The notes under the pieces were generated by a model. It was not told where the DNA came from, did no database searches, and saw nothing but the letters and a program-made list of their open reading frames with translations. From Notamacropus eugenii (lineage: Eukaryota; Chordata; Mammalia; Diprotodontia; Macropodidae), in the NCBI RefSeq assembly GCF_028372415.1, contig NC_092875.1, positions 184,488,522-184,552,521 on the forward strand: a DNA stretch of 64,000 bases, written 5' to 3'. Shown here in pieces: positions 12,350 to 22,989 of the stretch. Position 1 is the first letter of the stretch. Each line of letters starts with the position of its first letter. The translations under genes were made by a program, and so were the position numbers.

Positions 12350-12516
12350 AGTTTTCTTTGCTGGATCCTTATCTAGATCATTACCCCTATCCATAGAATG
12401 TCCCCCAAGGTTTTGTCTTGAGTTCTCTTCTCTTCTTCCTCTATACTATTACATTTGATGACCTCATCAGCTCCCATGGAAACTACTATCTCTATGCTAA
12501 TGATTCTCAAGGAGAT
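12350..12516 (+). mobile_element. L2 reverse-transcriptase fragment in the opposite orientation
   Basis: Reads TTTGCTGGATCCTTATC, AATGTCCCCCAAGGTTTTG, GAGTTCTCTTCTC, CTCATCAGCTCCCATGG and CTATGCTAATGATTCTCAAG. The last part is the reverse complement, with mismatches, of 10220-10310 inside the flanking antisense L2. This makes an inverted repeat about 2.1 kb apart. Confidence 0.8.
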
Positions 12517-13150
12517 CATTTGGGGGAATCTTCATTTCAGTAATAGAAGATCAAAGAAGTAAGAGAAGATCAAGATAGAATGAAGAGATGTTTGTTGCCT
12601 ATGGAGAAGGCATGACAGAAGACATAGGGGAAGGGGTGGGTGTTATTTGGTTGGAACTTTGAGGGGGTTGGGGAATGGGACTTGGAGGGTGACATGCAGG
12701 TGTTCACTGCCACTGGGAAGTGTATGGGATGATCAGGTATGAGGGTGTTCATCATTTAGTGGAAAGTGCTTCCCAAAGAAGAGTGGGCACAAATAGAGCA
12801 GGAGACAGAAGGCAGCTGGTAAGATGAAAAGCCCTTTTTCATTATTCCTTTTCCCTCTGAAGGCAGGAGATTAGGCCAGAAACTGCTCAGTAAGAAATGG
12901 AAGTCCAAATTCCCATCAACTCCTCTTTTTCCCTCACAGGGCAGGTCTGAGGTCAAAAAGAAGGTTGCTCCTCTTTGCACCAGACATTCTGCAATCCCAG
13001 GTGGGAGATCAGGAGAGCAGCAGGAGACAGAAACTGCCTTGTCCTGGCTTGGATGGAAGTTGTTCCAGTGCACACTAACAGCCTTTCCTGTTCAAGGGCA
13101 GCAGGACAAGGAAGGCTACAGATCAGAGGAAGTCTTCACTCTTCTCACCT

Positions 13151-13374
13151 CCAGCTGTAGATCAGATAGGAAGTAGAAGACTTTGCTCAGGGTCAAGTCA
13201 CATTGGGGTGGGGGAAGTGGCCCATCATCCTTGAGCCCTTCCTTTGGAAACATACGTAGCAGAAGTTGAAAGGTACATGGTCAGATAAAGGTCTGGCTCC
13301 TCACACCTGAGGCTATAGATTAGGTCAAGACAATCAACTAAACAATAAAACAAATTCTGATTTGCTCCATTTGC
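13151..13374. other. No recognisable feature
   Basis: It may be the extreme 5' end of the L2 to its left, but I cannot show it. Confidence 0.35.
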
Positions 13375-13569
13375 CAATTTTTTTCTTAAATTTAGTTATT
13401 ATTTTCAGTTTACAACATTTAGTTTTACAAGCTGAGTTCCAAATTTTCTCCCCCTCTCTTCCCCCTCATCCCTCCTCAGCAAGACAGCATGCAATCCATA
13501 TAGGCTCTCTCTCCCTCTTTCTCTCTCTCTGTCTCTCTCACTCTACATATATATGTGTGTGTGTATGTG

Positions 13570-13610
<41 letters not shown>

Positions 13611-13670
13611 CATCACTATACCTGTCAATACCTACATCTTTAGATCTATATCTATCTTTTGAGTACAGAC
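13375..13670 (-). mobile_element. L1-type 3'-end fragment with internal GT/TA microsatellite
   Basis: CAGTTTACAACATTTAGTTT, then GAGTTCCAAATTTTCTCCCC and GACAGCATGCAATCC, match the antisense L1-like 3' end. The same type starts GAGTTCTAAATCCTCTCC at 24992 and GAGTTCTAAATTC at 57247. A GT-rich then pure TA run (about 13543-13608) is embedded. A chance open frame covers it. Confidence 0.6.
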
Positions 13671-14220
13671 ATTCACAAAATAAAGCCAGGTTAATTTTTT
13701 TTAATGGATGATGATGTCTTGGAAAAGTTTACAGCTAAACTAGCTTCTATATAAGTACAATTCTAATGCTTTAGAATAATTACGTAGTATATACATTTAA
13801 AATGACATTGTATTTTTGCATTTTCTATGTTTCCAGTCCTATTACTGGACAATGCAATTCAAAATAAACCCTAGTATCCCTTATCTTTGGTTATAATAAA
13901 GGCATTTTACATTCATGAGCTCAACTAAACAGGTTGTTACATTGACCAACTATTGAGCTCATTCTTACAGCTAGTTTGGTATTTCCTAACACTGATACTC
14001 ACTTCTAATCCAAAAGACAAAAAAACAAGCTGACAAGCATCAAGTATTAATGTGAATACAAGTGAATGTGCTACTGGAGAAAGGAAGGACAAAGAGAGAA
14101 AAGAAAAATAGAGCCTTTCTCCCAGGGAGATTGAAGTACGTATGATGTATTTCAATGTAATTCAGTATAATTCCAATTGCATATAAAATGCTATTTGCCA
14201 TTATTTAAAAGAACATACCA
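13671..14220. other. No recognisable gene or repeat
   Basis: AT-rich sequence with only short open frames on both strands. Confidence 0.45.
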
Positions 14221-14507
14221 GTCAAGCATGGTGACACATACCTGTGATCCCAGCTTCTAGGAAAGACTGAGGCAGGTGGATCTTTTGGGCTCAGGAGTAA
14301 TGAGCTGAAGAAAACTAAATTGATAGGGTGGTCCACATTGTTTGGCATTGATATGGTAAGCCCCAGGGTGCAAGGATTGCCTAAGTAGGGTCAAAGCAGC
14401 CTAGGTCAGAAACAGAGCAAGTAACTCTTCTCATGCAGCTTAATGCACCAGGTTCATTAGTAGTTCCTTCACCTTCAGCTTGAATAGGAAAGGGAGACTC
14501 AGTCTGG
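14221..14507 (+). pseudogene. 7SL (signal recognition particle RNA) retropseudogene, full length
   Basis: The segment aligns by eye along the whole of 7SL RNA. At the 5' Alu domain there is CATGGTGACACATACCTGTG, ATCCCAGCTTCTAGG and ACTGAGGCAGGTGGATC. The middle has GTTTGGCATTGATATGG. The S domain has TTGCCTAAGTAGGG, CCTAGGTCAGAAACAGAGCA and ACTCTTCTCATGC. The 3' end has AGGGAGACTCAGTCT. The S domain excludes an Alu-type dimer, and marsupials lack Alu. At about 287 bases it is close to the roughly 300 of 7SL. Many changes in the Alu-fold and S-domain loops argue for a dead retrocopy rather than a working gene. Where a poly(A) tail would be expected, a GGAA array begins a few bases downstream. 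Confidence 0.9.
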
Positions 14508-14513
14508 ATAGAT

Positions 14514-14656
14514 GGGAAGGAAGGAAGGGAGGAAGGAAGGAAGGAAGGAAGGAAGGAAGGAAGGAAGGAAGGAAGGAAGGAAGGAAGGAAGGAAGGAAGG
14601 AAGGAAGGAAGGAAGGAAGGAAGGAAGGAAGGAAGGGAGGGAGGGAGGGAGGGAGG
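14514..14656 (+). repeat. (GGAA)n microsatellite, about 140 bp
   Basis: A nearly pure GGAA array passes into GGGA near 14634. It sits immediately 3' of the 7SL copy and probably grew from its A-rich tail. Glu-Gly-Arg-Lys type and Phe-Leu-Pro-Ser type open frames over it are artefacts. Confidence 0.98.
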
Positions 14657-15600
14657 AAAAGAAAAAAGGAAAACAAAAACATTGTACATCTTTTACTTGT
14701 AAGAAAAGTGTTTACATCACAAGTTTAGATTTTTGTATATGAAAGCTTTCTAAATAAAAGTGCATCTTTATGGTGGCCTACTTTTATTATAATGTGTTTT
14801 CCTTAAATTTGGATCAAACATTCTTTATCTGTACACATAACCAGCTCTTCTCTTCTCCTTTTCTCCTCCCCCACCACATACACTGCATCTGGGAAAAAAG
14901 CTCTATTTTTCTACTGTCCATTTGTCCTCCTTTCTCCAATAGCACATTCACTTACATTCACATTAAGATTTTGCATTTATCAGCTTGCCAGCAGCTCTGG
15001 TATACCACCCCTTCCACCCCCCACCCCCCACCAATTTCTCTCTTTCTCCCCTCTCTCCTATGAGTCACTACAATCTCAGATTCACAATGGAGGGTTCAAA
15101 ACCTGTCGCCCACACCTTACTGTAAGCTAAAGAAACCAGCAGACAGCTCTTTTGTCTTATAAATGTCAAGTGCTCAGTATGTCTCAATTTTTGGCTGAAA
15201 ATCGAGTCCTTGGACCCTAAGCAACACTCTTAAGTACTCTGAGTCCATATCTGTTCTATGCCACAAGGGGGCTTGTGATTGGCTATTTTACTCTTATCTC
15301 AATAGTCACCAGCCTGGTACATAAATCATTCTGATTGGCTAGGGGGCCACAAGCTTGCCCAGCCAGGGATTTGCTTCAAGGACAGGCAGGAAGCCTCAGG
15401 TAACTGGTACACTTGCCACTGCTTAAGACAGTCATGACACTCTTCTTGGAGAGATTTCTAAAATGTAGCTTTTTCTCAAAAATATCAAGTTCCCTTGAAA
15501 CCAGATTCAGTAGGCAAAGAAAAGGTAAATCAGTTCGTAAAAAATCTCCAGCTGGTCTGGTCTTGAGCATATGGAATAGGATGGGCTTCAACAACTCAAG
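14657..15600. other. No recognisable gene; unassigned sequence
   Basis: 14770-15075 is pyrimidine-rich with a C-rich run (15016-15031). It reads like the antisense 3' end of a retroelement, but I cannot name it. 15076-15600 shows nothing definite. Confidence 0.35.
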
Positions 15601-15601
15601 G

Positions 15602-15770
15602 AAAGGAAGGCAGAGTTGTACAGTGGAGAAAGCACTGGATCTGCTGTCAAATGGCATAGTTTTGAGTTCTGCCTCTGTGGGTGATTACACAGAGTGACAG
15701 GCTTTTCCCTAGGCTTAGTTAGCTCTCTGGCACCTCCTTAAAGTTACTTAGGTCTTTTCAGCTATGGTCA
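15602..15770 (+). repeat. CORE-type SINE fragment, sense
   Basis: TTGTACAGTGGAGAAAGCAC, CTGGATCTGCTGTCAAATGG and TTTTGAGTTCTGCC match a tRNA-like head and B box. The tail (TTAGCTCTCTGGCACC) resembles that of the copies at 48870 and 52175. Confidence 0.5.
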
Positions 15771-16207
15771 GAGGGATGGCTAAATGGTCATTAGGAAATG
15801 ATTGGCAGTAAAATTCTGACCAAGCAAGGGAAAGAGACTGGCACGTCAGGGAAGAGGGGCATGTGCTTTGTGCCTCACCTTTGAAAATAACTAGCAATTA
15901 TAATTATTCACCTTGTTTAGCAGCTCAGAAAGAAAGTGGCATTGCACAGAGCCATACCGACATCCATCGTGATTAGAAAATGCTCCACACCTTGGAGAAG
16001 AGTGGAGACACAAGAATAATTTTAAATGCAAATTAAATTGAGGGGGTAGCAGAGAGAATATATAAAAGACAGTAAAACAAAACCTTTCCATTTTCCCAAA
16101 TTAGCAGTCTAATGTGTTCAAAAAAGCAGTTCAGCTTAGATCTCTACTTAAAGGTTGCATTTCATCATAATATAAAATAGGCAAATCCATCATTTTTCTT
16201 TTCTCAG

Positions 16208-16333
16208 TGCTCTTGGATCGCATCTGAAGGGAAAATTAGAAACTGTTCATTTTGGCTGGCAGGCTCCGGTGTAGTACACAGCAAGCTCTGTTCCATGCAT
16301 TGCAGCATGATGGAAAGGGGTCCATAACTGCTG
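16208..16333 (+). other. Candidate non-coding 5' exon upstream of PHACTR1
   Basis: A good acceptor (TTTTTCTTTTCTCAG ending at 16207) and a strong donor (CTG|GTGAGT at 16333/16334) bracket 126 bases of non-repetitive sequence. This lies 1.8 kb upstream of the first coding exon. The stretch contains a 10-codon open frame (ATG at 16295, stop at 16325-16327) that would be a small upstream ORF if the segment is transcribed. No homology is recognised, so this is a splice-signal call only. It could equally be a chance pairing of sites. Confidence 0.25.
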
Positions 16334-18112
16334 GTGAGTACCTTCTAACTTCAAGACTCCTTTGCTATCTCTTTTCCTGTGTCTTTTCTTTTCAGGGGGG
16401 GAAGCATTTAAGAGATGTGTGTTGCATTTTCTCTTTCAAATGACTAGGAACCATCCAGTGGCTTTTTAAAGCTCTTGTGCAGTGACTGATCTGCAGAGGG
16501 GAAGAAAATCCTATGGCTGTATGAGATGCTGATGGCTAATCTGTGTATTAATGATAGAAGGAAAGTGTTTAATGTACTTGTGTTAAAATAGCCTATCGAA
16601 AGACAAGAACAGGTGGTCAGTGAACCATTTCTTGATAGGATTTCCATTATGTTTGCTGTGAAATCATTCCACATTCTTTGGGTTGTAATTGCAAGTCATA
16701 GAAAGGGCTTAAAGCAATAAAAGTAAATTATTAGATACAATAAAATCCTTTTGTTAGCCATAATGATGCTTCTTAACTCTAGCTTGCAAGGGGGGGAATA
16801 GAGTAAGAAATGGATTTATTTGATGACTGGGCTATAGATTTTATGATTTTTTTTCTGGACAAAGTTTTAAAAACCAAAAAGATGATTTTTCTTGGTAACC
16901 TCAGCTATATGAAGGCAGATGTTAGCATCACTTTCTGTTGCTAAGGTAACATTCTGGCCCCTTTTTTTTTCTGATGAGGGAAGTCCAGTTGGAGAGATGA
17001 CATGCATTATTCATCATAGTTCCAATCATACAATCACGATTATTTACTTACACTGAGGCTATTTAGTGAGATCAAAGAAGCCTGGTTTGGAACTCCTCTG
17101 GATGTCTCTGCTAGTTGGCCTGGAGTCAGTTCTTGGTCTTGGGCAGTACAGAGAAGCTGCATTGGGGGTAGGTAATGAAGCAAAAGTTGAAGCTTAGGGG
17201 GATTTTCAAAGTTCTCTCTCATCAAAATTGCTTTCCTAAATTAAAGTTTCTCCTGTTCCTGGTGGGGAAAGGCAATTGGATGGTGTTTCTAAGTGTGACT
17301 GCACCTTATTCATTCCTTTCAAAGGGGTATTACTGAAATTGGGACTCCATGCAAATAGCAAAGGACCATCTAAGAGTGCTTAAAAGAGAAAATCAACAGG
17401 CTGATTATTTCTTAATGAAGTTTATTAGCTGATGATGGGCTAGCTTTCAATAACAGGTAGCTTAAGTGTGTCTTCTACAATAGGTAGCTAATTGTTTCTG
17501 ATGAGCAAATTCCAAATAGTTCTTTAAACACAGAATGAGGTTTGGTATACTTCAATGACTAATCTTAGATGGTAGAGGGAATGTCAGGAAGGGAATGACA
17601 TGCCCAGCACTCCTCTAAGGAATATGTCACACTATGTGTCATAAAGGCAATGTTGTCTTTGAAAGGAGTCTCTTACTCACAGGAAAGGCACATTGGCTGC
17701 TGCAGGGGAATGCTTAGTCTGCCTGCTTGTCTCAGTTGAAGTTCAGTGATAAGAACAGCTGGCATTCTTTTAATGATGCTGATTATCAAACAGTCCTTTG
17801 AAAAACTCAGTAGTTGATGAATTTCTAGTCCATCGGCAGGCAACTGTATAGCAAGGAAGAACTGGTAGGTTGTTATCTTCCTTTGGCTAATTCTTTGTTG
17901 TTGAGGTTGTTGTTACCACATTATATTATATTCATTTAGTTGTTCAAATCTTTAAATTCCTGATAGGAAAGCTTTGGAAATGGGGATTTGGGGAGAGAGG
18001 ATGGGATGTTCTAATAACTGCATGTTTTTTAACAGAGAGTGGTGGTTGTTGCCTTCTTTTGTTTTTTTTGATATACTTGACTCTGTAAATATAATGCTTT
18101 TCCCTCCTCTAG
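16334..18112. other. Mostly unique sequence upstream of the PHACTR1 coding start exon
   Basis: No clear repeat is seen over about 1.8 kb, unusual in this repeat-dense window. Neither a TATA box nor a CpG-rich block is present. A polypyrimidine tract and TAG acceptor (ending at 18112) open the next exon. Confidence 0.5.
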
Positions 18113-18171
18113 GAACTGAGCTGAATTTTTGCTCTTGAAACTAAAGAAGCAGCACATTTGTAACATCAACG
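18113..18171 (+). other. PHACTR1: PHACTR1 5'-UTR part of the first coding exon
   Basis: The exon opens after the acceptor CCCTCCTCTAG (18102-18112) and runs 59 bases to the start codon. It contains no upstream ATG. The acceptor shows that at least one non-coding exon lies further upstream, either outside the window or possibly at 16208-16333. Confidence 0.75.
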
Positions 18172-18247
18172 ATGGATTACCCAAAGATGGATTATTTTCT
18201 GGATGTTGAATCTGCTCACAGACTGTTCTACAGTCAAGGAGCTCAAG
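18172..18247 (+). CDS. PHACTR1: PHACTR1, first coding exon (N-terminus)
   Basis: Phosphatase and actin regulator 1 binds G-actin through RPEL motifs and protein phosphatase 1 through its C-terminus. It acts on actin dynamics in the cytoplasm and nucleus of neurons and vascular cells. This exon encodes 25 residues, starting [18 protein letters not shown] and ending FYSQGAQ, plus one base of the next codon (phase 1). This is the distinctive PHACTR1 N-terminus. The ATG has a favourable context (A at -3, G at +4), and the donor is CAAG|GTAATA. The reading frame continues exactly into the exon at 41974. As I recall the human protein, it has an extra near-repeat of about nine residues (a second LDVESA block) between HRL and FYSQ. 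Here only one copy is present. RPEL and PP1-binding parts are beyond the window. Confidence 0.93.
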
Positions 18248-18829
18248 GTAATAATATGGGGAAAAGGCAGGAAAATTCTGACACTTTTGCCTAGGATCAC
18301 TGGTGGTAATGGGATGGTTAAAGCTCTACCACTTTAAGGTAGACTTCACAAGTCTGAAAATGGGTATTAAGTAAAGATTGCTAACCTTTTTCCCATTAAT
18401 GCCCAGAGCCACTTGCATGATAAGAAAAGAGGAAAACTCTGACTCATACAATCTTGCAAAAAATAGCCCGTTTCTGGTAAGATCTCAAATGGAAGATTCC
18501 CTTCCCTCAAGAACTACTGCTGATATTATTACTCATATGCTCTTTTATCATAGACTAAATTAGGTTTTAGTAATGAGTGCTAACTAGATCTGGAAAGTGA
18601 CAGGTCATTTGGGTTGCATTGCCGTAAAGGGTTTTGTTTGGTAAATTGCAAGGCATTGCAGGGAATAAGAAACCTTGATTGGGTAGGAGCTACTGGAAGC
18701 CAAAAGACTGAGTTCATATTTTTGCCTCTATTGTTTTTGGATGAGTTGTTAGTCTCCTTTAGTGAATTAATAATACATTCCATAAAAAAGAATGTAGCTC
18801 TTGGTAACAGGAAAACTAGGTACATGCAA

Positions 18830-19015
18830 GGGAAGGAACAGGGTCTCAGGAGTCAGAGATCCTGGATTCAAGTCCTTCCTCTGCCACTTATTATCTATGT
18901 AACCTTGGACAAATCATTTAACCTCTCTAGGACTTAGTTTCCTCAATTATAAAATGAAGAGCCTGCCCTGGATAGCCTTTGAGGTCATTTGCAGGTCCAG
19001 ATCAATGATTCTATC
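18830..19015 (+). repeat. MIR/CORE-SINE, sense
   Basis: GTCAGAGATCCTGGATTCAAG, CACTTATTATCTATGTAACC, ACTTAGTTTCCTCAATTATA and AAATGAAGAG, in the order of a MIR-type element; the end near 19015 reads ATCAATGATTCTAT. Confidence 0.75.
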
Positions 19016-19189
19016 CTCTGGGAATCTGCTTGCCAGTACTTTAAATGGGAACAATAATGATTGTCCCCAAATAGAGTATGGGAATAATGTCTGTCTCTGG
19101 GGAAATCAGGATATCTTTATCTAACTCCTAAATGGCAGTAATCATGTCTCAAATGTTCTACCTTTCAGGGAACACCAGCAGGTCTCTGT

Positions 19190-19700
19190 CAGATGTTTAC
19201 ACATCTAAAATGCTTATTAGGGAAGAGAGAGTGGGCATTTCATCCCCAATTTACAGATGGGAGTAAAGGTGATGCCTCTGTCCTAGGTTCCAGGTCAAAG
19301 GCACTAATCTAGCCATGTTGTCTCTGAACCAGGGAGGCTGTTTAAGCTTCGGTTGTCTAATTTGTCAAATGAGGGAGTTGCACTGACCAGCATTTCAAGA
19401 CTCTTCCACCTCTAAATCTTTAAGTCTGTGACCTGGGAAGTTTTAAAGCATGGCAGAGATAAACTGCATTTCTAGTACCTGAGGACTTACCTAAACTCAG
19501 AGAGATTCTTTAATAACGAGTTGCCCATCCTTTTGATCACAGCTTATCATAAGGTCAGGAAGTCCTGGATTTAAATTCTGCCTTACATATTGGGTGACCT
19601 TGGGGGAGTCACTTCTTCTTTGCAGATGTCATATGGCTCATTTATAAAGTGAGAGGGATGAACATGGTATCTATTGTCCCTTCCAGGCTATATCTATGAA
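19190..19700. repeat. Series of three old MIR-type fragments
   Basis: 19190-19310 looks antisense (CCCCAATTTACAGATGGG, CCAGGTCAAAGG). 19325-19440 and 19550-19700 are sense (AATTTGTCAAATGAGGGAG; CAGGAAGTCCTGGATTTAAA, GGGTGACCTTGGGGGAGTC, ATTTATAAAGTGAGAGGG). All are diverged. Confidence 0.55.
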
Positions 19701-19737
19701 CTTAATAATCCTAAACACAGCATGGTTATCACACATT

Positions 19738-19966
19738 ATTGTTGCTGTTTAGGGGTTTTCAGACATGTCTAACTCTTTGTGACCCCATTTGGGGTTTTCT
19801 TGGCAAAAATACTAGAGTAGTTTGCCATTTCCTTCTCCAGCTCATTTTACAGATGAGGCAACTGAGACAGAGATTAAGTGACTTGTCCAGGATCACAAAG
19901 TTAGTATGTGTCTGAGGCTGGATTTGAACTCAGGTCTTTCTAACTCCAAGGTTAGTCTTCTGTATA
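19738..19966 (-). mobile_element. Marsupial tRNA-derived SINE, antisense
   Basis: Starts with TTGTTGCTGTT, then TTTGTGACCCCATTTGGGG, CCATTTCCTTCTCCAGCTC, ATTTTACAGATGAGGCAAC, GTGACTTGTCCAGGATCAC and GATTTGAACTCAGG. It is well preserved apart from the tRNA-like first bases. Confidence 0.9.
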
Positions 19967-20224
19967 CCTATAATATACATATACATTATAGCTATATGGA
20001 ATATGTATGGAAATAAAATAATTATTTTATGGCATTAAAGTTAATGGTGGGCATAAGCTGATTTCTAACACACCTAAGTAAGAACTGTGAGACCAAAGTG
20101 GCCTAAAGATGTAAGCAGACAGATGAGTGACTGGAAAATCAACAGGTGAGTCCACCTGAAGGATGGTGTGAGTGTTTCTTTTATATCAGTGAAATATCGT
20201 GAAAAATCTCTGTATGTTAGGTGA

Positions 20225-20590
20225 CAGCAGCATGTAGGCAAGTCAACAGCATTAATTCTGTGCTGACTATTTGCCAAATATCATACTCAGCAATGAGAAT
20301 ATAAATATCATCAAGAAGGAAAACAGTGCCTGACTGTGAGAAGCTATATTCTAATGGGGGAAGACAACACAGAAAAAGAAAGCTGAGAAATTGGAGGGCT
20401 AGGGAGGAAGAGAAGTTACCCAGAGCGGGGGCTTGAGGGAGATGTCTAGAGGAATGTAGCGTGGTGGGACATGAAATGATGGTTGGCCTGGGGTCTTCCT
20501 TTAATAGAGGGCCCAGAAGTACCACTCCATCCTCCAATAGGAGGAAGGGGCCCCAGGAGCAGAGGGTACTTTTGAGGTTCAAGAGATGCA
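20225..20590 (-). repeat. L2-like 3'-end related repeat, antisense
   Basis: TCTGTGCTGACTATTTGCCA, then GAAAACAGTGCCTGACTGTG, GAAGCTATATTCTAATGGGG and GAAGACAACAC follow the antisense L2 3'-end order. The portion from 20400 to 20590 is less typical, so the family is uncertain. A 124-codon antisense frame over it is not a gene. Confidence 0.45.
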
Positions 20591-20599
20591 ATGAACCAC

Positions 20600-21940
20600 A
20601 AGTATGTCTCAGATGTTATATTCATTGCTGGAGGTAGTGTCTATGAAAATAATGTTACAGATCATTGAGACACCTAAGAACATTTAAATTTAATTAGGAG
20701 GGATGGTTTTTTTAGGGGGGATAGTAATTTCTCCTTCTCTGTTGTTCTACTGTCCATTTAGTTTGTAATTGACTATATATTGTTTCCCATCTAGTTACTT
20801 TGGTGAGGGGGTCTTCAAACTACTTTGAAAATTAAATTTCCAGCTTCACTTGCATGGTTCACAACAAATCACTGACCCACTCCTCTCCCACACCAAAATA
20901 CATTTTTCTCTCTGCAAATTTATCTGGGAAGTACAGTGCAATCTTTTATGTATGTATAGGACAAGTACACTAACTAGCCTACTGCCCTGTCCTCCTACTT
21001 ATTCTGTTTTAGATTTCCAATCTCCCACACACAGTTTTTTAATCCCATCTTTAAGAGAATAGGGTGTTTAGTAGGATGGGGAGAAGAGGAGGAGGGAGGT
21101 GATGACAAATAATATCTAGACTAGCCAATCAGTCAATAATACACAGGGTCATGCCAGGGCTCCCCACTGTGCCAACAGAATGCTTTGTGCCTTGCACATT
21201 ATTGTTGGACTAAAACTCTGGTGCCTTGCAATTTACCCAAACAAAACCCTTTATGGCATTCTGGCTCCTTGGCCCCAGCAAGAATCTATTTTGCTATTTG
21301 CAACAATTCAGGATTCAGAAGTAGAAAAATAAAAATGAGAGAAAATGACAGAGAAACACAATGAAATACTTCCAATCAATTAATAAACACCTACTCTCTC
21401 ATAAGGCATCCAAGAAATAGTGGATTAAAATTTCACCCACACAGCAATCATCAGCCATAACCCAATTAGCATAAACAATTCACAGGTGCTCAGGAGAGAA
21501 TTCCTACTCATCATTTGCGCAAACAAATCTGCTTTCTGGAAAAAAAAAAATCTCTCATTGTCACCCTCTGTGTGAGAGTTGGCAGGGCCATGTGTGGAAG
21601 AGACTAGCACCTAAAGGGCAGCTCACTCTTTTCAAGATTTTCTGAATAGGCAGTTTAAAACACATCTTCAAGCTTATATTCATAGAGATAATGCACTTTC
21701 TTCATGGTAACTCTCTGAAGTAGGTTTTAAAGGTTTTATTTCTTTTTTTAAAAAAAATTTCCTATATAATTTAAATTTTTGAATATATCTCTTCCATGCT
21801 TTCTCAATACATATACATTACATATATATTTCAAAGTAAGGTCTAATTTTGCAAGAAATATTAAAATCAGAATTTTCTGAGCACAAGAAAATAAATGTGG
21901 TTTTTTTTTTTTTAATTATATTCCTTCCAGGTCATCCCTA
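20600..21940. other. No recognisable gene or repeat
   Basis: Intronic AT-rich sequence with short T- and A-runs (near 21540 and 21740). No splice-flanked conserved frame is seen. Confidence 0.4.
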
Positions 21941-21944
21941 CCTT

Positions 21945-22740
21945 GCTACTAGAATATAAGCTCTTTGAGGGAAAGGACTATTTCATTTTTGTCTTGGTAT
22001 CCCCAGACACATTTCTGGCTCACAAAAGACACTTAAATGCTTGCTGATTCCTTGATAAAGGCAACCCACTTTTATAGCTCTCCACACATGTACTCATCTA
22101 TTAAGCTGTAAAATTAACACATCCTAGTGTCTTCTTGGTGCTCTTAGATTTAATTCATAAATTATCTTGTGGCCAATTCAGCAATTATATATTAAGCACT
22201 TAATATATGTATGGAGCACAGCTCTTTAATTTTACAGTCTCAGTCCTTTTCTTAGACAAATGATGTTCTATTGACCATTGACTGCCTCACATCTATGGTG
22301 GATTAGGAATCTGAGTGTGGAACATTATTTGGCTTTAGGGGAAGCAGGGCAAGAGGTAAGTGGTGAATACAATCTGATTTAAAGAATGTGTATCATACAG
22401 ATGAGTACTTGTCAACAGTGTAAATTATATACATTATCTTCAGATGGTATTGAGACCCTATCTGTGTGTTTAAATAATTATTTTGACAAATAGGTAAAAT
22501 CATTAATCATCTTGCCTGCAACAAATAAAGAGGCATCCATGGAAGTTTTTCTTGTCCTAGTCATCAATATCCTTTCCATCCTTAAATTAACACATGTATA
22601 ATGCATTATTCGTAATTTGTGTATGTCTTGCACCACCTCCAGTAAAATCTAAGTTCCTTGAGGACAGGGACTGCTTTTCATTTTGTTTTTGTATTTACCT
22701 CACCTAACACAAAGCCTTACATGTAACAGGTACTTTGTCC
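21945..22740 (+). repeat. Two L2 3'-end fragments, sense
   Basis: 21945-22058: CTAGAATATAAGCTCTTTGAG, GGAAAGGACTATTTCATTTT and CACTTAAATGCTTGCTGATT. 22625-22740: AATCTAAGTTCCTTGAGGAC, AGGGACTGCTTTTCATTTTG and TTACATGTAACAGGTACTTTG. Between them I recognise nothing. Confidence 0.7.
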
Positions 22741-22989
22741 AAGGGAAAAGGTGTAGAGTGGTCATTAGAACACTAGACTGACAGAGCCCTAGTTCAAATT
22801 CTCATGTATATTTACCATTTGTCCTTTGGCACATTACTCAAGCTCTTTGTCCTATTTTTTTTCCATTTGGCGGAGTATTCAAATATTCTTGAATTTATTA
22901 TCTCATAATTGTGGATGTTTCTTCCATCAATGCAGAGTAACCCATTCATTTCTTCCCTTTCTAACTCATGTCTATGTCTTCCCAGAAGT

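Larger units (their letters stand above)
9215..13150 (-). mobile_element. L2-type LINE, antisense, near full length, decayed
   Basis: Read on the minus strand, this has the order of an L2 (CR1-superfamily) non-LTR retrotransposon. The 5' part is at about 13.1-12.5 kb. Endonuclease-region remnants lie around 12.0-11.8 kb, and reverse-transcriptase remnants around 11.0-10.2 kb. The diagnostic antisense of DTVDHSLL is at about 10450-10465 (GTGATCAACAGTGTCTGAAAC). The 3' terminus is at 9215-9345 and includes GAGCCAGGCACTCTGC, CTGCCCGCAGGGAGCTTAC and AATATAATAGAGGAGAC. Frames are broken by many stops and shifts, so no protein is made. A SINE (11098-11290) and an opposed L2 piece (12350-12516) interrupt it. 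The 5' boundary is approximate. Confidence 0.8.

Noticed and set aside
12198..12458. 86-codon + strand frame
   Set aside because: Crosses the junction of the antisense L2 and the opposed L2 piece; chance join.
14381..14742. Open frames on both strands over the GGAA array (Glu-Gly-Arg-Lys and Phe-Leu-Pro-Ser repeats)
   Set aside because: Pure products of a tetranucleotide repeat without stops; no gene.
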